Assembly: GCA_903813345.2 (NCBI GenBank)
Contig: CAIIXF020000003.1
Span: forward strand, 6,409,815 to 6,473,814
Length of the DNA stretch: 64,000 nucleotides
DNA from: Owenia fusiformis
Lineage: Eukaryota; Annelida; Polychaeta; Sabellida; Oweniidae
Direction: 5' to 3'
Part shown: positions 1 through 13,200 of the stretch, piece after piece
Layout of the letters: each line of letters opens with the position of its first letter
How positions within the stretch are numbered: the stretch's first letter is position 1
Translations under genes and position numbers: made by a program
Notes under the pieces: model-generated
What the model was told of the DNA's origin: nothing
The model's input: only the letters and a program-made list of their open reading frames with translations
The model's database searches: none

Positions 1-2660
1 GAAACATTAGTGATGTCACTAAGGTAACCAAAACTTTTTGAAAAAAATTGAAAATTTTTTTTCGATGTCAATCTTTTCTAAATATGCTAGACTTTCATAA
101 AAAAACAATGTTTATTGTCTAACCAGGTTAAAAGGAAGAATAAATTATGTTTTAGATATCATTGTACCATTGGTTTCTATGAGAACTAAAATTTTGAAAT
201 GCATTTTTCTCAGAACCATTTTCATGCACTGATAAGTTCATTTCTCGCTTGTTTATCAACCGATTTTCTTAATTTTTTCGGCAAAAACATGGGAGGATGA
301 ACGCTATGCATTGGTATCAATTGTGGCTAATTAGAAGATATGAGTGACCTCTAAAAGTTGGTTTTAGATAAATTCACAAATTTTGGAACAAAAAGTCTAT
401 CAAAAACCACTTTTTGAAATTTAAAAAAAAAGTTTCACATATCACACTTTGATAACATTGGGATAGACTACAATATAAGCCAAAGTGGTTTAAACTTTAC
501 ATGGGGCCTTTAAATAAATAAATGTTTCTCAAATATTTGTGAATTTCTTGCATAAAGACTTGATGAGAAAATGAGGCAAAAATGGTAACCTTTCCAATAA
601 TTTGATTTTGTCTCACTTAAAAGAGAGGTTCATCTTGCTAATATACTGGGACAATCAGGGTAAATAATGCATTGGATTGTGAATGCACATTGGTAATCCT
701 GCTAAACAGTCCATTATGTGATGATGTAAATCACAGTGCTTTGAACTGTAGTGTGTAATAGGACAGAAAATATAGAAGATAAGCCTATATAGAGATAAGT
801 ATAGACTACCTGAAATAAATTCTCATGTGATATTATTTGGTACTTGAAAACAACTGTGAAAAAAAGCAAATCGTGAGGAATAAAGTAAATGAGCATGTAG
901 ACAATTCACTATATTATTCAGAAATACAAGAAAATCCACGACTTTGCTTAGATTTAGAAGAAAAATTTTGTGAAATAAAAATGAGACAGTCAAATTTTAT
1001 TTCTAGTTGACAAAACAGGTCAACTTACCAGAAGATACCTATTAATATACTCATTACTAAAACAAAAATATTTTTCCTCATGAAATAAATTGTTTTGAAT
1101 AACATTCAAAATTAATTATGACCATTTGTGAAACAATGTATTGTTCTAGTTGAAGAAATATTCATCATTCTAAAATAGATAATTCTCTTTCCCATGTTCT
1201 TTAATGATGAGAAAATGTTTTTTTTGTAAGGGCACAGGTAGATATGTGACTGGGGTATTATCTCCACATGGCATCAAACAGGATGGCTTTTTAGAATTCA
1301 ACAAAAATGCAATCACATAATTCAACATGGACTTAAGAATAAAATTGTCTCGGACATGCACGTCATGATCTTTTATCTTGAAATGTCAGGGAATATTTGT
1401 GTCTCCATTCTGGAGAGTCATCAGCGTGAAATCTGCGACAGTGTGACCATCAAGAAAAACACATCTCTTGGGATGGACCATTATAGGAATTTTTAAATAC
1501 TCTGTTTTTAATCATATTTCACAAATTGCATGAGTTTAATCACAATTCTCTATCACATGTTATATCTATAAGATTTCTCATATTTGTTTTCTCCCAAATG
1601 AAATTGAGATTTTAAATCTTAGTTTAGATTATTTCAGGCTTGACCATATGGTTCTTCCTTCTGAAAAGACAATTATTTTTGAAACAACATACATCCAGAC
1701 TAAGAATGTTATCTAAGGAGATTTAATTTGTAATAGTTGTCAGCTTTAATTTTGCGGTTTGAATTTGTCATAAATGCTCAGGAATGACAAATACAGGCAA
1801 TAAGGGGTAAAAAGGACTAGGAAGTATGAGACATGTTTAGAAATCAAAAAAGTAAAAACAGAAATTAGCAAAGCATGGAGTATATAGAAATGAGGTTGAC
1901 ACTCTAAATTACATAATAAAAATGTAAGGAAATCTGAGACTTAATTCAAATTAAGTGAGAAATGATGTGAAAAAGCATGATTTGATCGAGTGACATTTCA
2001 CTGAGTGTAATCAAAGCTAGACATGACATTCCTTTCTTTGAATATATCTAATTAGCCCTCCTTGTTTGATGTGCATTTCCCATACTAAACAATATACCTC
2101 TAGGATCAAAATATATTTTTAGTACCTTTCTCAAAATGCCACAAGACTTTCATAACAAACACAGTAAAAAAGGAGGGACAAGCAAAGAATCAAGTCACCC
2201 ATGAGCCAACACCCATTGTACAAGAACACTCCCAAAAGCAAAGATTTAGTATCATTCCAAGTAATGAAAAGTAGAAATAAGAATTCCTAAATTGTATTTT
2301 TATTTCAGGGAAGGAATGGTCTACTTGTGATTCAGGCATTTATTTATTCAAATTTTATCTGCTATGTTTTTTGACATGCTATTTTGCAACAACATGTCCA
2401 ATTACTGCTATCTTGTGTTATGTAACACATAGCTCAGGGCATTTTATGCTATCTACTGAATGGCACCCTCTCATTATATGGTGACTTTTAGAACTCATAG
2501 CATGATCATTTTAAAAAACATAACCTTTAAAGTTTGTGTATTCTCTACCCAAAATACTAGATTTTTGTAAAGCTTAAACATACATGTGTAAATTCTAATA
2601 TCAGTATCTGAATTCAAAGATATGTCATTACTGCCTATGGACTCCGCAATTCGGACTCAC
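1..2660. other. AT-rich DNA, nothing recognised
   Basis: Only short ORFs (60-63 codons) with no domain features occur. No repeat boundaries, RNA gene or promoter could be supported. Confidence 0.6.
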
Positions 2661-2714
2661 CAACAAGATCAAAGGGAAACGATTTTCCAACAAGATCAAA
2701 GGGAAACGATTTTT
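2661..2714. repeat. 27-bp unit, two tandem copies
   Basis: CAACAAGATCAAAGGGAAAC plus GATTTTC occurs twice in a row; the second copy ends in T-rich sequence. Confidence 0.85.
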
Positions 2715-5700
2715 TGCTCAAAATAATAGGGTGTAATCATATAAAACATAATTGGGCTAGTATATGTTCCCTGTCTTCCTTATCTCAAATAGTCAGAGAA
2801 ATATGTTTTTCAGAACCAAACTAAGCTTATCCGACAACAGATAATGCAGCCATATTGCATGTCATTTCTAGACACAAAAATGCCCAATTTTAACAGACAT
2901 GATATAAGATGTTTTCAATGTAAATCCTATAAGACAGACTGTCCCGCCAGATCAGTGCGAGCCAACAGAGCATAAATCAATCAGAGATAGGTAGGAAAAT
3001 ATAATTCGTTCAAAATCTTACATAATATTTGGACTGTGTCTAGCATGGTCAGATTACAGATTATTCAGCTTGGGTTCACATTCCAAAAATATGCTATACT
3101 TTTATGAGACTCAGCTAAGGCTTGGCCCGCATCCATGCATTTTTGGCACAATGGGACAAGAACCATACCATGCAGAACTTACTTGAATGCTAATCCAGAT
3201 AATTTCAAGGCTTCATGGAGTTTTCCTGCTTAACGAACCAAGTTATTTTCCACCCACGGTGATATATACTTTCCTGGCTTTATTTCTGTATATTTATCAT
3301 TCCTCTTTTTGACTGAATTAGTTGATCGTGTCCATTCTGTAATACCAGACCCCTTTTTACATATCACTCATTTTGAGGAAATAAAAGCAAAAAGCAGATG
3401 CTAGGTGTCTTTTACACCGTGTCATCCTTCTCGTCGATTTCCATAATTATTCTATTTAATGCCACAAAGAAAATATTTTTAAGAAGAGTATTATGTTTTG
3501 AATGCCAAAGACAGGTTCATTTATAGTTCATAAAGATCGCCTTAAATATGAGTCTTTTAAAATTTCTATATTCAATAACCTTTTATAAAAGTGAATAAAA
3601 ATAAAGTCTGCTGAAATCTTCAATACATTTGAGATGTAAATCGAATTCTGGTTTATTCCAAGTTAATTTTATTTTTTAATATCAAAACCATTTTTTCGAA
3701 AAATATTTGAGTATCGTGACATTTTTACAGGGGAATCATTAATGCCTTGTAGGCAAGCAGACCATGAAGTCATTTATTTTCTGTCTTATGACCTTTGAGT
3801 TAAGAGAGTTCTTCCTGCCTGCAAAGAAACATTCTTTTTATTCCCATTTATTTTAATGATTTTAATGTTAAGTGTTGTATATGATATATCTGTCCCTTGT
3901 AAATAATCCCAGACCCAAACTAAAAATTATTTTAAAAGAAGAGGCCTGAGATTTGGAGCCCTGCACCGTGAAGACATAAATCTAAATAAATAGTGTAAAA
4001 CATACTAAAATAGTAATTGAATAAAGAAATCATTTGATAGTGAATCAGCATTTGAGATCGCTAAAAGAGTTAATTTCATAAACTCTATCACTCTGAATAC
4101 AAGACACCCCAATTTCATGCTTTTCTCTAAAAAAGAAAGTCAATTAAATTCTAAATTCTATTTCACATTTATTTCCCGCTTATTTCACAATTTGTCCCTC
4201 CAGTTTTATCTTAAATGAAAAATGTACTGTAGAAATCATTAGAATCTAGTCTGAGTGAATTGCTAGACAGTTTAATAGTATAATAGAGGCTATTAACATT
4301 TCAAAGAACATGTTCAGTTGAATGTGAAATCACATAATAGGAATACAATTGTAATGAATTTAAACTGGTTGTCTCATTAATTTAAGTAATAGTTTGTTTA
4401 GAAAACATAAAAGATCTAAAGCAATGTAAAGATCACAGCAATAAACTGTTTAAGAGTCAAAGAAATAATATAATGCCGTAATTTAATGATGTATTTGTAT
4501 AATGAAAGAATGATTCTATATGTACATGTATATATCTTTTAACTGTTTATTCTAACTTTATTAATCTGCATTACAAAGTGGTCAAAGGGACTTTATATAG
4601 TTGTCTACCAGCAAGTAAACTTCTGGAAAAAATATCTTGATTGCATTGGCCAGTCTTGTACATGGCAGTACACTCAGTATAATCTGTCTAATCCAAATGT
4701 TACTGAGATGGGCTTAAAGTGTTCAGATTGGTATGTGTTCATATTTCAAGGTTTCTTTTCTAACAAGGAATTCAATGGGAGAGATTACAAAATTGGAACT
4801 GGGAGAAAGTGTTCATATTGAGAGGTGTTCAGATATACAAGTTTTACAGTAGATGGAAAACAACCAAAAAGTTTAAAAAAATCAGTGAATTCAAACCTGT
4901 TGCAGTGAAATTAATATTTCTATACATGTGCATGTACATACGAATAATGCAATCTACAAATGGATGTAATTTGGTGGAAATTCAATAATTCCAGAGATTC
5001 TAGGGGTCTGATACCAAACACAGCTGTACTCTGACATTTCCAATAGCAGATTCAACTAAATTACCCATCAATACATGGTAAAATAATGTGTATTGTTTAA
5101 ATCATGAAATAGCGTGAAAATGAGAGAAATTGCCAAGGAATTGAATTGAGAGAAGTGTAGTATAAGCATGGGGTTTGATCCTATGTTTCAGATTAACCAT
5201 ATACTGTATGTTTTAGAGAATGGCTAGAAATATTTTGTAAAGTTTAGGAAAAGATGTGTAATTATATGATCTGATTTGAAGTTGGTACCAGTATCATCAA
5301 TTTCAAAACTAGATCTGATTGTGATACCAAGTTAATAAATGACTTAAATGTATTATTGTAATCAATCATATTAAAAAATGTGGTCACAATGAACATTTCC
5401 ATTTTTAGGAACTAGATTGTGGATGACGAGTCAATCTCATTTCTGAAGTTTATTTGACTTGTTCGATCATTTGACCAGAGGGTTCTCCTTTAGGAGACAA
5501 TGGGAGATGTGTTGATGATGATCTACATCAATGAAAACTTAGACAAGTTGTCATCAAACGCTATCAGAAAATATGAATTATTCCTTAGTAAAAAATGAAT
5601 AATTTCAAACTGTGTTTCATTCATTCTTGAATACATGTGATTTGCTTTGTTTTATGATTTATTCATACTCTTGTATCAAATATTGGATCCACACACCATT

Positions 5701-6217
5701 TTGTCATTTAAATCAATACTTACAGGTATTCCTTGCAAATGATTTCAAAGGCTTTGATGCCTTCTGTTGCAAAATATAGTGAAAAGAGAGAAAAAACATG
5801 AAATCTAATTCATATGCATGACAGTGAAAAAACAAGCATGTAAATTGTGAAAAGTAGAGGAAAATTAGTGACTTCACTCAGATTTTAAACAGAAATATTG
5901 AATTTGTGAAATATTTTGTATGATTATTACATTGTTACACTCTATGATCAAAACAGATTCATAGAATTTTTTTAAAACATAATTTTGCAAAAATCAATAT
6001 GAGCATAGTTCTATTTTATATTTATGACTTCAACAAAGGTAGAATCTTCCATGAATCCATGACCTAGTTTGAACTTTACGATTCTGAAATTAATTTTACG
6101 CAGTGCTGCACTAATGGTACAGAAAATATCAATTACAAAGCAGATCTTTGACTATAAAACTGTAAATGTACAAATATAATATAAGTCAGACATATGTATC
6201 AGGGATGTTTGTTATCT
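2715..6217. other. AT-rich DNA with weak GTGTTCA relics only
   Basis: Pieces like GTGTTCATATTGAGAGGTGT (4810) and GTGTTCAGATTGG (4719) resemble the family at 9015. Otherwise no gene or repeat is seen. Confidence 0.5.
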
Positions 6218-6294
6218 GTTTGATTGTTTGTTTGTTTGACTGATTGTTTGTTTGTTTGTTTGATTGATTGTTTGATTGATTGTTTGTTTGTTTT
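6218..6294. repeat. TTTG/TTGA simple repeat
   Basis: Tetranucleotide units TTTG, TTGA and CTGA alternate (TTTGTTTGTTTGATTGATTG) over 77 bases. Confidence 0.9.
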
Positions 6295-7242
6295 GTGATG
6301 CAACAATGAAGTACATGACTCCAACAAATAGGAAATGATGTAAATTAGGCTTGATTGGTAAGATTTATCCTAAGAATTACATAAAGGCATCTCCAACTTC
6401 AACATTTTTCAAAGAATGATTGAATTGTATTTTTCAAGTACTGCCAATTATATGCTTTGCAACTGTACATATCTGTGACAATCGAATCCTTTTCTAGGAT
6501 AAAAGTGAACGCAACAACAACGTCTATGATCTATGATCTATGTATATTCTATTCATTTTACGATCAGAACAAACGGAGTCATCATCATCAGTTGATATTT
6601 ACTGTCTTTATACAGACATTGAGAATAATAGAAAAGTTAAACAAGTATTTGTTCAACTCGATCAAGCATTCAATTCCGATGCTTCAATATTAGCAGCCCA
6701 GCGAGGCGTGACGCAGACCAACACAATGGCACAATTGTAGAGAATACAAATGTGACGAGATATGACAATGATGCATGTTACGAGCAACAAATACGTTTGT
6801 TCACTATTTATCTAAAAACAATATAAAAACGTTTTTTCTGCCACTTGCAAATGATTTATCGCTATTTAGACGATGTTTCAACTCGTACATTCAGAACTGT
6901 GACAAATGAGATTTCGAGCAAATTAACGCCTGATAAATAACCCTCCTTTGACAGGCGATCACTGATCCATGAACCATGACAAAACTGCAACGGGGATTCT
7001 ACATATATTACGCATCCTAGCACAAAAAAACGATCTAATAGAAATCACGTCTAACTAATGCCTTTTTAATAACTCATGAAACTAGAAAGTTATCTATTAT
7101 TCATTGTAGCCCATTATCAAGTAATTAAAAGCTGATTAGGACGAATCTCAGCAAAATAATGTTTTAAAATGTCAAATAAAAAAATGAACTGAATGTACTG
7201 AATATCATTGTAGCATTTTCCAATAAAAGTGACAATTTCTAA

Positions 7243-7546
7243 GATGGTCAAAAATCAATGAAAAACAAGTTTCTCATTTAATAATCACTTAATTAGATGG
7301 ATTGATGTGACATCACCACACCATATTCGGGTATTAGAATAGCGTTGCAGACAAAGATGGTAGAATAGATTAACAGCCATGGTGGTATTATTGTCTATGA
7401 TGGTCACAAAATCAATCAAAAACAAGTTTCTCATTTAATAATCACATAATTAGATGGATTGATGTGACATCTCATCATATAGTATTCAGGTATTAGACTA
7501 ACAGGGTCACAGACATGAGGGTGTAAAAGATTAACCGCCATGACGG
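7243..7546. repeat. 156-bp tandem duplication
   Basis: Copy 1 (7243-7398) and copy 2 (from 7399) share GATGGTCA, ACAAGTTTCTCATTTAATAA and TTAGATGGATTGATGTGACA; the right half has diverged more. Confidence 0.85.
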
Positions 7547-9014
7547 AATGAGTGCCACCTCTTTTAGAGTCATCCTGATTGAATTCTAAGAACTCACAGA
7601 CTTTGATTGTATTTTATATCACAATAGATCAATAGATTAACTCCTTAAAGACCACACTGGAACTACTAGTTCTTAACCCCCTCCTGTCAACCTGCTGATT
7701 ATCCTAAAGTCCAGGGGCTTTTATTCATCAATAATTATTAGATAAGGCTATCTTTAAAAAACTGAAATGAAACTTTTGAAAATTGTACCTGTTGATGATT
7801 GGTTAATAAAAAATGACATCTGAATAAAGCAATTATCTATTTACACTTTTCAATAATTAGATTTTGCTTCGTTTAGAGAGAGCTTTAATGAGAAATATAA
7901 TTATTCTCTGGACACCAGAGTACCATTGTTAAAGATGTAATTACAATGGTTGCATTTGCCACAAAAAGGGGAGGGTGAAACGCAAAACGTTTCTTGGTTT
8001 GTTGAAGAAATTTCAAGCTTGGCTCACAAAGACTGTATCCAACAAATGATAAAACTTCAAATATGGAGATCTTTTCAGGAATGAGAGATCTTGAATTCTA
8101 AATTGAATCATGTGTGAAAAATCTGATAGACTAGAATGTGTAAAAGCTATAATGCCATTATAATAGTTGCATGGTTCTTTTCTACATACTAATAATCTTT
8201 CTGTTGCTATAGAGATACAAAAGTCATGGTTACCATGACAACAATAGAGATGTAAGATATAGCAATTCTAAAGCAATGTATGACCAGTTAACAATTGATG
8301 AGATAAATATTCAAAAGATTATGTCTCCGATAGATTAGGGGATTATTTCCTGTTCCATCAACATCAACGCTAGCAAGACTAGTTTCATGACGGAACAATC
8401 AATAGAAAACGTTGCGATAAAGATGATTGGCAATTCCGTAGATAATCCAAGAAATATTCTTTAGATCCGTCGTTACTTTTCCATATTTTACGCAGATAAT
8501 ATTACATTAGAATTCAATCCCACGTATAAGACGCTACCTATAAGACTACTTTGTGAATTGATTAGATAAACCGATTAAGTCTCCACAGTTCAAATTCTTG
8601 ATCTAAATCAAATATGACAAAAGGTTTCAAAGAGATTTCCTGCAATAGATCATATGATTTTCTTATAAAAAATGCCATTAATTTTTATGGACCTTTGTTC
8701 TGATTTCAGATTTCTGTTGGTAAACATAGCAATCTTATGATAGATGTGACCAATGATTGAATGGACATGCATCTAAAGTGAAGATAAAATATCATGTAAA
8801 AATTGACATGTTAAATTAACATTTTGGTATTTTTATATTTCCTTGGCATTCCAGGAACATAGATTAAAATATGGCACATTCAGTCACTTCTAGGAAATAT
8901 CATAGGAATTAACATGTTAAATTGTTAACATATATTTTTTCTATCAATATCTTATATGTCAATATCCATGCATGACATTTCCAAGAACATAAATGAGCTA
9001 ACAAAGTATGGTAC
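7547..9014. other. AT-rich DNA, nothing recognised
   Basis: No ORF over 60 codons and no clear repeat. Confidence 0.6.
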
Positions 9015-9215
9015 AGTTAAACCTGTGTATAGTGAACACCTATGGTGCCACAAAATGTGTTCACCTTGTACGTATGTGTTCATTACAGAGAGAGTAATTT
9101 ATACAGAAGTCAGTTGAGTATGTGGAGAGAAAGGTGTCCACTAGAGACAGGTGTTCATTAGAGACAGGTGCTAGCTAGAGAGAGGTGTTCACTAAGACAG
9201 GTTTTACAGTATATT
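9015..9215. repeat. GTGTTCACTA-family repeat, copy 1
   Basis: TTAAACCTGTGTATAGTGAA at the start and TTCACTAAGACAGGTTTTAC at the end are imperfect inverses. Between them GGTGTTCAYTAGAGACAG is repeated three to four times. Weaker relatives lie near 4700-4850, 21240, 23630-23720, 33010-33070 and 36550-36680. Confidence 0.6.
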
Positions 9216-9794
9216 CAACCACGAAAAGCAATATTTTAAGAGTATTCTTACAAATATGAAACATCATTTCATGAGTGTCAGAGGCTAGTAGATGAAGCTC
9301 TCTTTTAAATAAGAAAAAAATTAAATGATTGAAAAGAGTACAAATGTCAGAGAGGTGATTATAATCTAACAATTGCATACACCTGATAGCTCAGCTTGAA
9401 ACGACCAGGAATCATCATCAATAATATCCTTGTTTTTCAAAATTATTAATACTGCTATTAAATAAATGGTTTTCTAATAAATTCCTGGTGACTAAGCGTG
9501 CACTTTATTAAGTACTACAATCGTGAATTCATCAAGTATACAATGTAATGTATTGTAAATGATAAAAGCTTTGATTAGTTTTCTGCCAACGCATGACCAC
9601 ATCCTCGTTAATACCTTATTTGGCACTGCATCCCTGGGATGATGTTATGTCATCTTTTATAATCATCAACATGTTTGTTCCAAAAATTGACATTCTGGAA
9701 CACTTAATCACATCTCAATCACATCTGTGATAACTTGAGAAAGAAGGCGATACCATCGACACAGAATTGGAAATACCACCAAAGCACTCATCTA

Positions 9795-10208
9795 AGGGGA
9801 GGCATCAAAAGATCAATGTCTGATAGAAAACTAAATAAATCTAGTTTGGGGGGGAGGGGGTCAAAGCTATTTCAGTTTGCTATCCGACAAATTTCAACAC
9901 TTGAATTTTTGGGAATTTCGACTCGAAATGCCTTGGAATGGTTTAAAAATAAAGACTTTACCAGATGCCTTCTTCACAAATATGCATGCAACATGGAATA
10001 TTATGCCTATTGTTGTTGGCATATGTTTTAAGAATCATGAATAAGTTCTAGTACTACCCCCATAAAAGTCCAAATTGAGTCGCAAAAACATGTGAAAGTC
10101 CGCGATCAACTTTCATTGTATTAAGTTTTGAGGGGGAGGGGGGGGTCCAACTCAAAACTAGATTTATTTAGTTTCCTATCAGACATTGAACTTTTGATGC
10201 CTCCCCTA
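9795..10208. repeat. TIR element with 53-base arms and internal G-runs
   Basis: AGGGGAGGCATCAAAAGATC..CTAAATAAATCTAGTTT (9795-9847) is matched by its inverse at 10155-10208 with few differences. G-runs (9848-9860 and 10132-10145) sit just inside both arms. The two + strand ORFs over it are by-products. Confidence 0.65.
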
Positions 10209-13200
10209 ACTTCTTACCCTTCCAACCCTCCTACTTACACAACTTACTTGGAGACGAAGGAGATAAGAAAGGAGGGGGCATTGCAGACTTATAAAAAACT
10301 AAATGTGAAACTGAAAGTGAAAATATGTGATGTGGTTCTTTTGTTCTATCAACTTGTTGCAGCAGACAAAATGAAGATAATTAATTGACCAATATAGTTC
10401 CATATTTAATTATCAGGGCAAATTGTCCTCGTGTACTAAAGGCAATATCGGAATCAGCATGGAACATTATTGGAAACTGGATAATTACTAAAGAACATAC
10501 CACATAGAGGGAAGATACAGTAATTCATAACTGACAAATTAGCACAATAGGGAGCACAGTTATCAGGGTATTGTTGTTCTATGAGAAATGTTTAAAAGAC
10601 AGTTTGCCTCTTGAATAACTGAAACTTGCCGATCTCAATTCATCAAATCAATGCTCTCAAGAATATTTTTCAAAGATGTGCTCAATTTGAATTTTTTAAT
10701 TGGGAGACTTAACTAACTCTCAATGCCCCTTTTCATAACCCTCTACCAATTAACAAGAAATAAGATACGACACAAATTGTCACCAGTCTCATGTAGACCT
10801 TGTTTTTCCCTCCCCCATTCTCCCTCTAACTCAGACTAATGATATATATGCAAGAAGAGGGGGGGGGGGGTAGAGGCTTGACGTAACACTAAAATTCCTA
10901 CCAGGAAACATTCCACCATATTCTTGGTTCAATAACTACTGCCTAATTGTAATTAAACATAAACAATTAGCACACAGCATGATTGTATTTGTAATCAACT
11001 AATAGATAAAACATAACAATCAATACCTGGTGATCTATTATATTCTGATCAAAGATAACTAATTGTCTATTTTTCCAGGTACTAATAGATCGCCCCAGAG
11101 TTTATTACCCCTTTCAAGGTAACCTATATCCATTGGACATGCTAAGAGGGGGAATATCCCAGAACTCAAAGAAGAACCTATGTATCTTCCTCTAGGTTCA
11201 TCTTTACATAGAGATAGGTTTCTCCTTGAATTCTGGGATATTTCCCCTCTTAGATATTTCTTCTTGATGGATCAAGCAAATGTATGCTTGTTGAAACAAT
11301 TTATATTCAAGCATGAAACTGTTAAAAATAAAATAATAAAAACTGTTTATTATTTTTCCAATTATTCAGAAATCAAAATTAATAAGAATGAATTCAATTA
11401 TAACTGATTCTGTTATTATTATTTTCTCGTTTGAAAAAAATAATCATTTATCTATTTTATAATATTGATAATAATATAAGTCCATCATCACGAACCATGA
11501 CAGCTTATTTTTCAGCCATGTTTTTAAGTGAAACAGAATATCTGATGAGTATCAGAATGATCAAAGCCAGAATGTAAACTAAAACAGAATACTATTCTTA
11601 CCTCATCGTGAGCAGACAATGGCCATGGAATGTTGTAGAGAAGTATCGTAATGCTGCTTGTGATATATTGTTTTAAGTTCTTCAAAGTAAAATACAAGTT
11701 TGTGATTGATGAAATCTTCAACTGCTCTCTCTGGTGCTTCTATAGTTCTGACCCAAATCTCTGGATTGTCTAAGTATTTATAGAAATGAGTCTGAGTTTG
11801 AATGTCAATCTTTTATGGGAGGCACTCACAATTCTATTGAATCATAGTTTATGTTTTTCTCTTTGAGGTGACGTAAGGGCCTGCTGGGCCAAAGACCTCA
11901 TGCAATATTGCCTGCCAGCCAATAATAATACTTGTTGATGATAAATACCAAGGTATCAATACACTTTTCTACATGTCAAAAACCAATGACATTCCTGGCA
12001 AAGTACGTGTTATGTAACTCTAGTGTCAAACTGCCAAATATTATACTTCAAGTTGTATCTCAAAAACGTCCAATATTCTGAAAGACCCTAAAGTCAGTCA
12101 AATGTAGTTGTATATTAGGGTTGATCTCCACTTCAGTGAGTTCTCAAAAACAACTTATATTAGATTGATATTTTAAAATGAAACTTGATTGCCAAGTAAT
12201 TTTCCTGAATTTGAGCCTTCCTTCCTCAATGATCAGTGAAATCAAGTCAAGTGAAGAATGAGTAGTCGTTGACGTTAAGTCAGAATCGCTTGAAGTCAAC
12301 TATCCTACGAAGCGCAGCTATTTTATGACACTGCACACAATCGAGGACCTCTAATACCACTCTCCTAACAGGGTTCAATAAACACAATGTATTATTGATC
12401 TAATATTGACTTCTGCACAGGGTTTGATTAATTAATTTGTTCAGTCGATTAGTGCATTATGAGGGCTTTGTCTGGTTCTGAGACTACTCATCTCCTCACA
12501 GGGTTTGAATAATCATAGATAATAATGATCAAGATAAAAAATGTTTGTTTTCACAGAGTCTGTTTTAATTTTTAATTTGGTTATTTGAACAAAGATGCAA
12601 TTTAAAAATATGAAGAATGGCTTGATATTTGTAACATACATTATGAATTTATACCAACTGTAAGAAAATTTATGAAGAAGGGGGAGGGGGAGGGTATTTA
12701 ACTAAGGGGAGAGGGTCATTCTGATACTCATAGCATATTTCTGTTTCACCAGAAACATCTCAAGGCTGAGAAGAAATGAGATGTCATTGTTTATCATAGT
12801 GGGAGAGGATATTCAACTTGACAATCATCAAAGGGTGCGATTATTGAAATGATGTGATATTGATCTATATTGTTCAAAGACACTCTTTTTACCAGGATTG
12901 ACAAAATAAATAAATAAATATACACATACAGTTCGTCAACACAATGAAAGCCATAAAGGAACACATCACTCACAAAACCTTTTGTTAAATCTAATCAAAT
13001 GAACTAATTAATCAAAGTCCCTCGTATTGTCAATCTATAAAAGTAAAGAATTTTTTCTATGATTCCTTTTGTTTTGAAATTATTTGCTTCTCTGTGATAA
13101 TTACAGGCTGAGTAAATGTCATTGGTGTACTTAACAATTCCAATTTGCCGATATTCTTCAAAGAAAGTCTTGTTTGCAAATATCCCTTATTTACCTTCTT

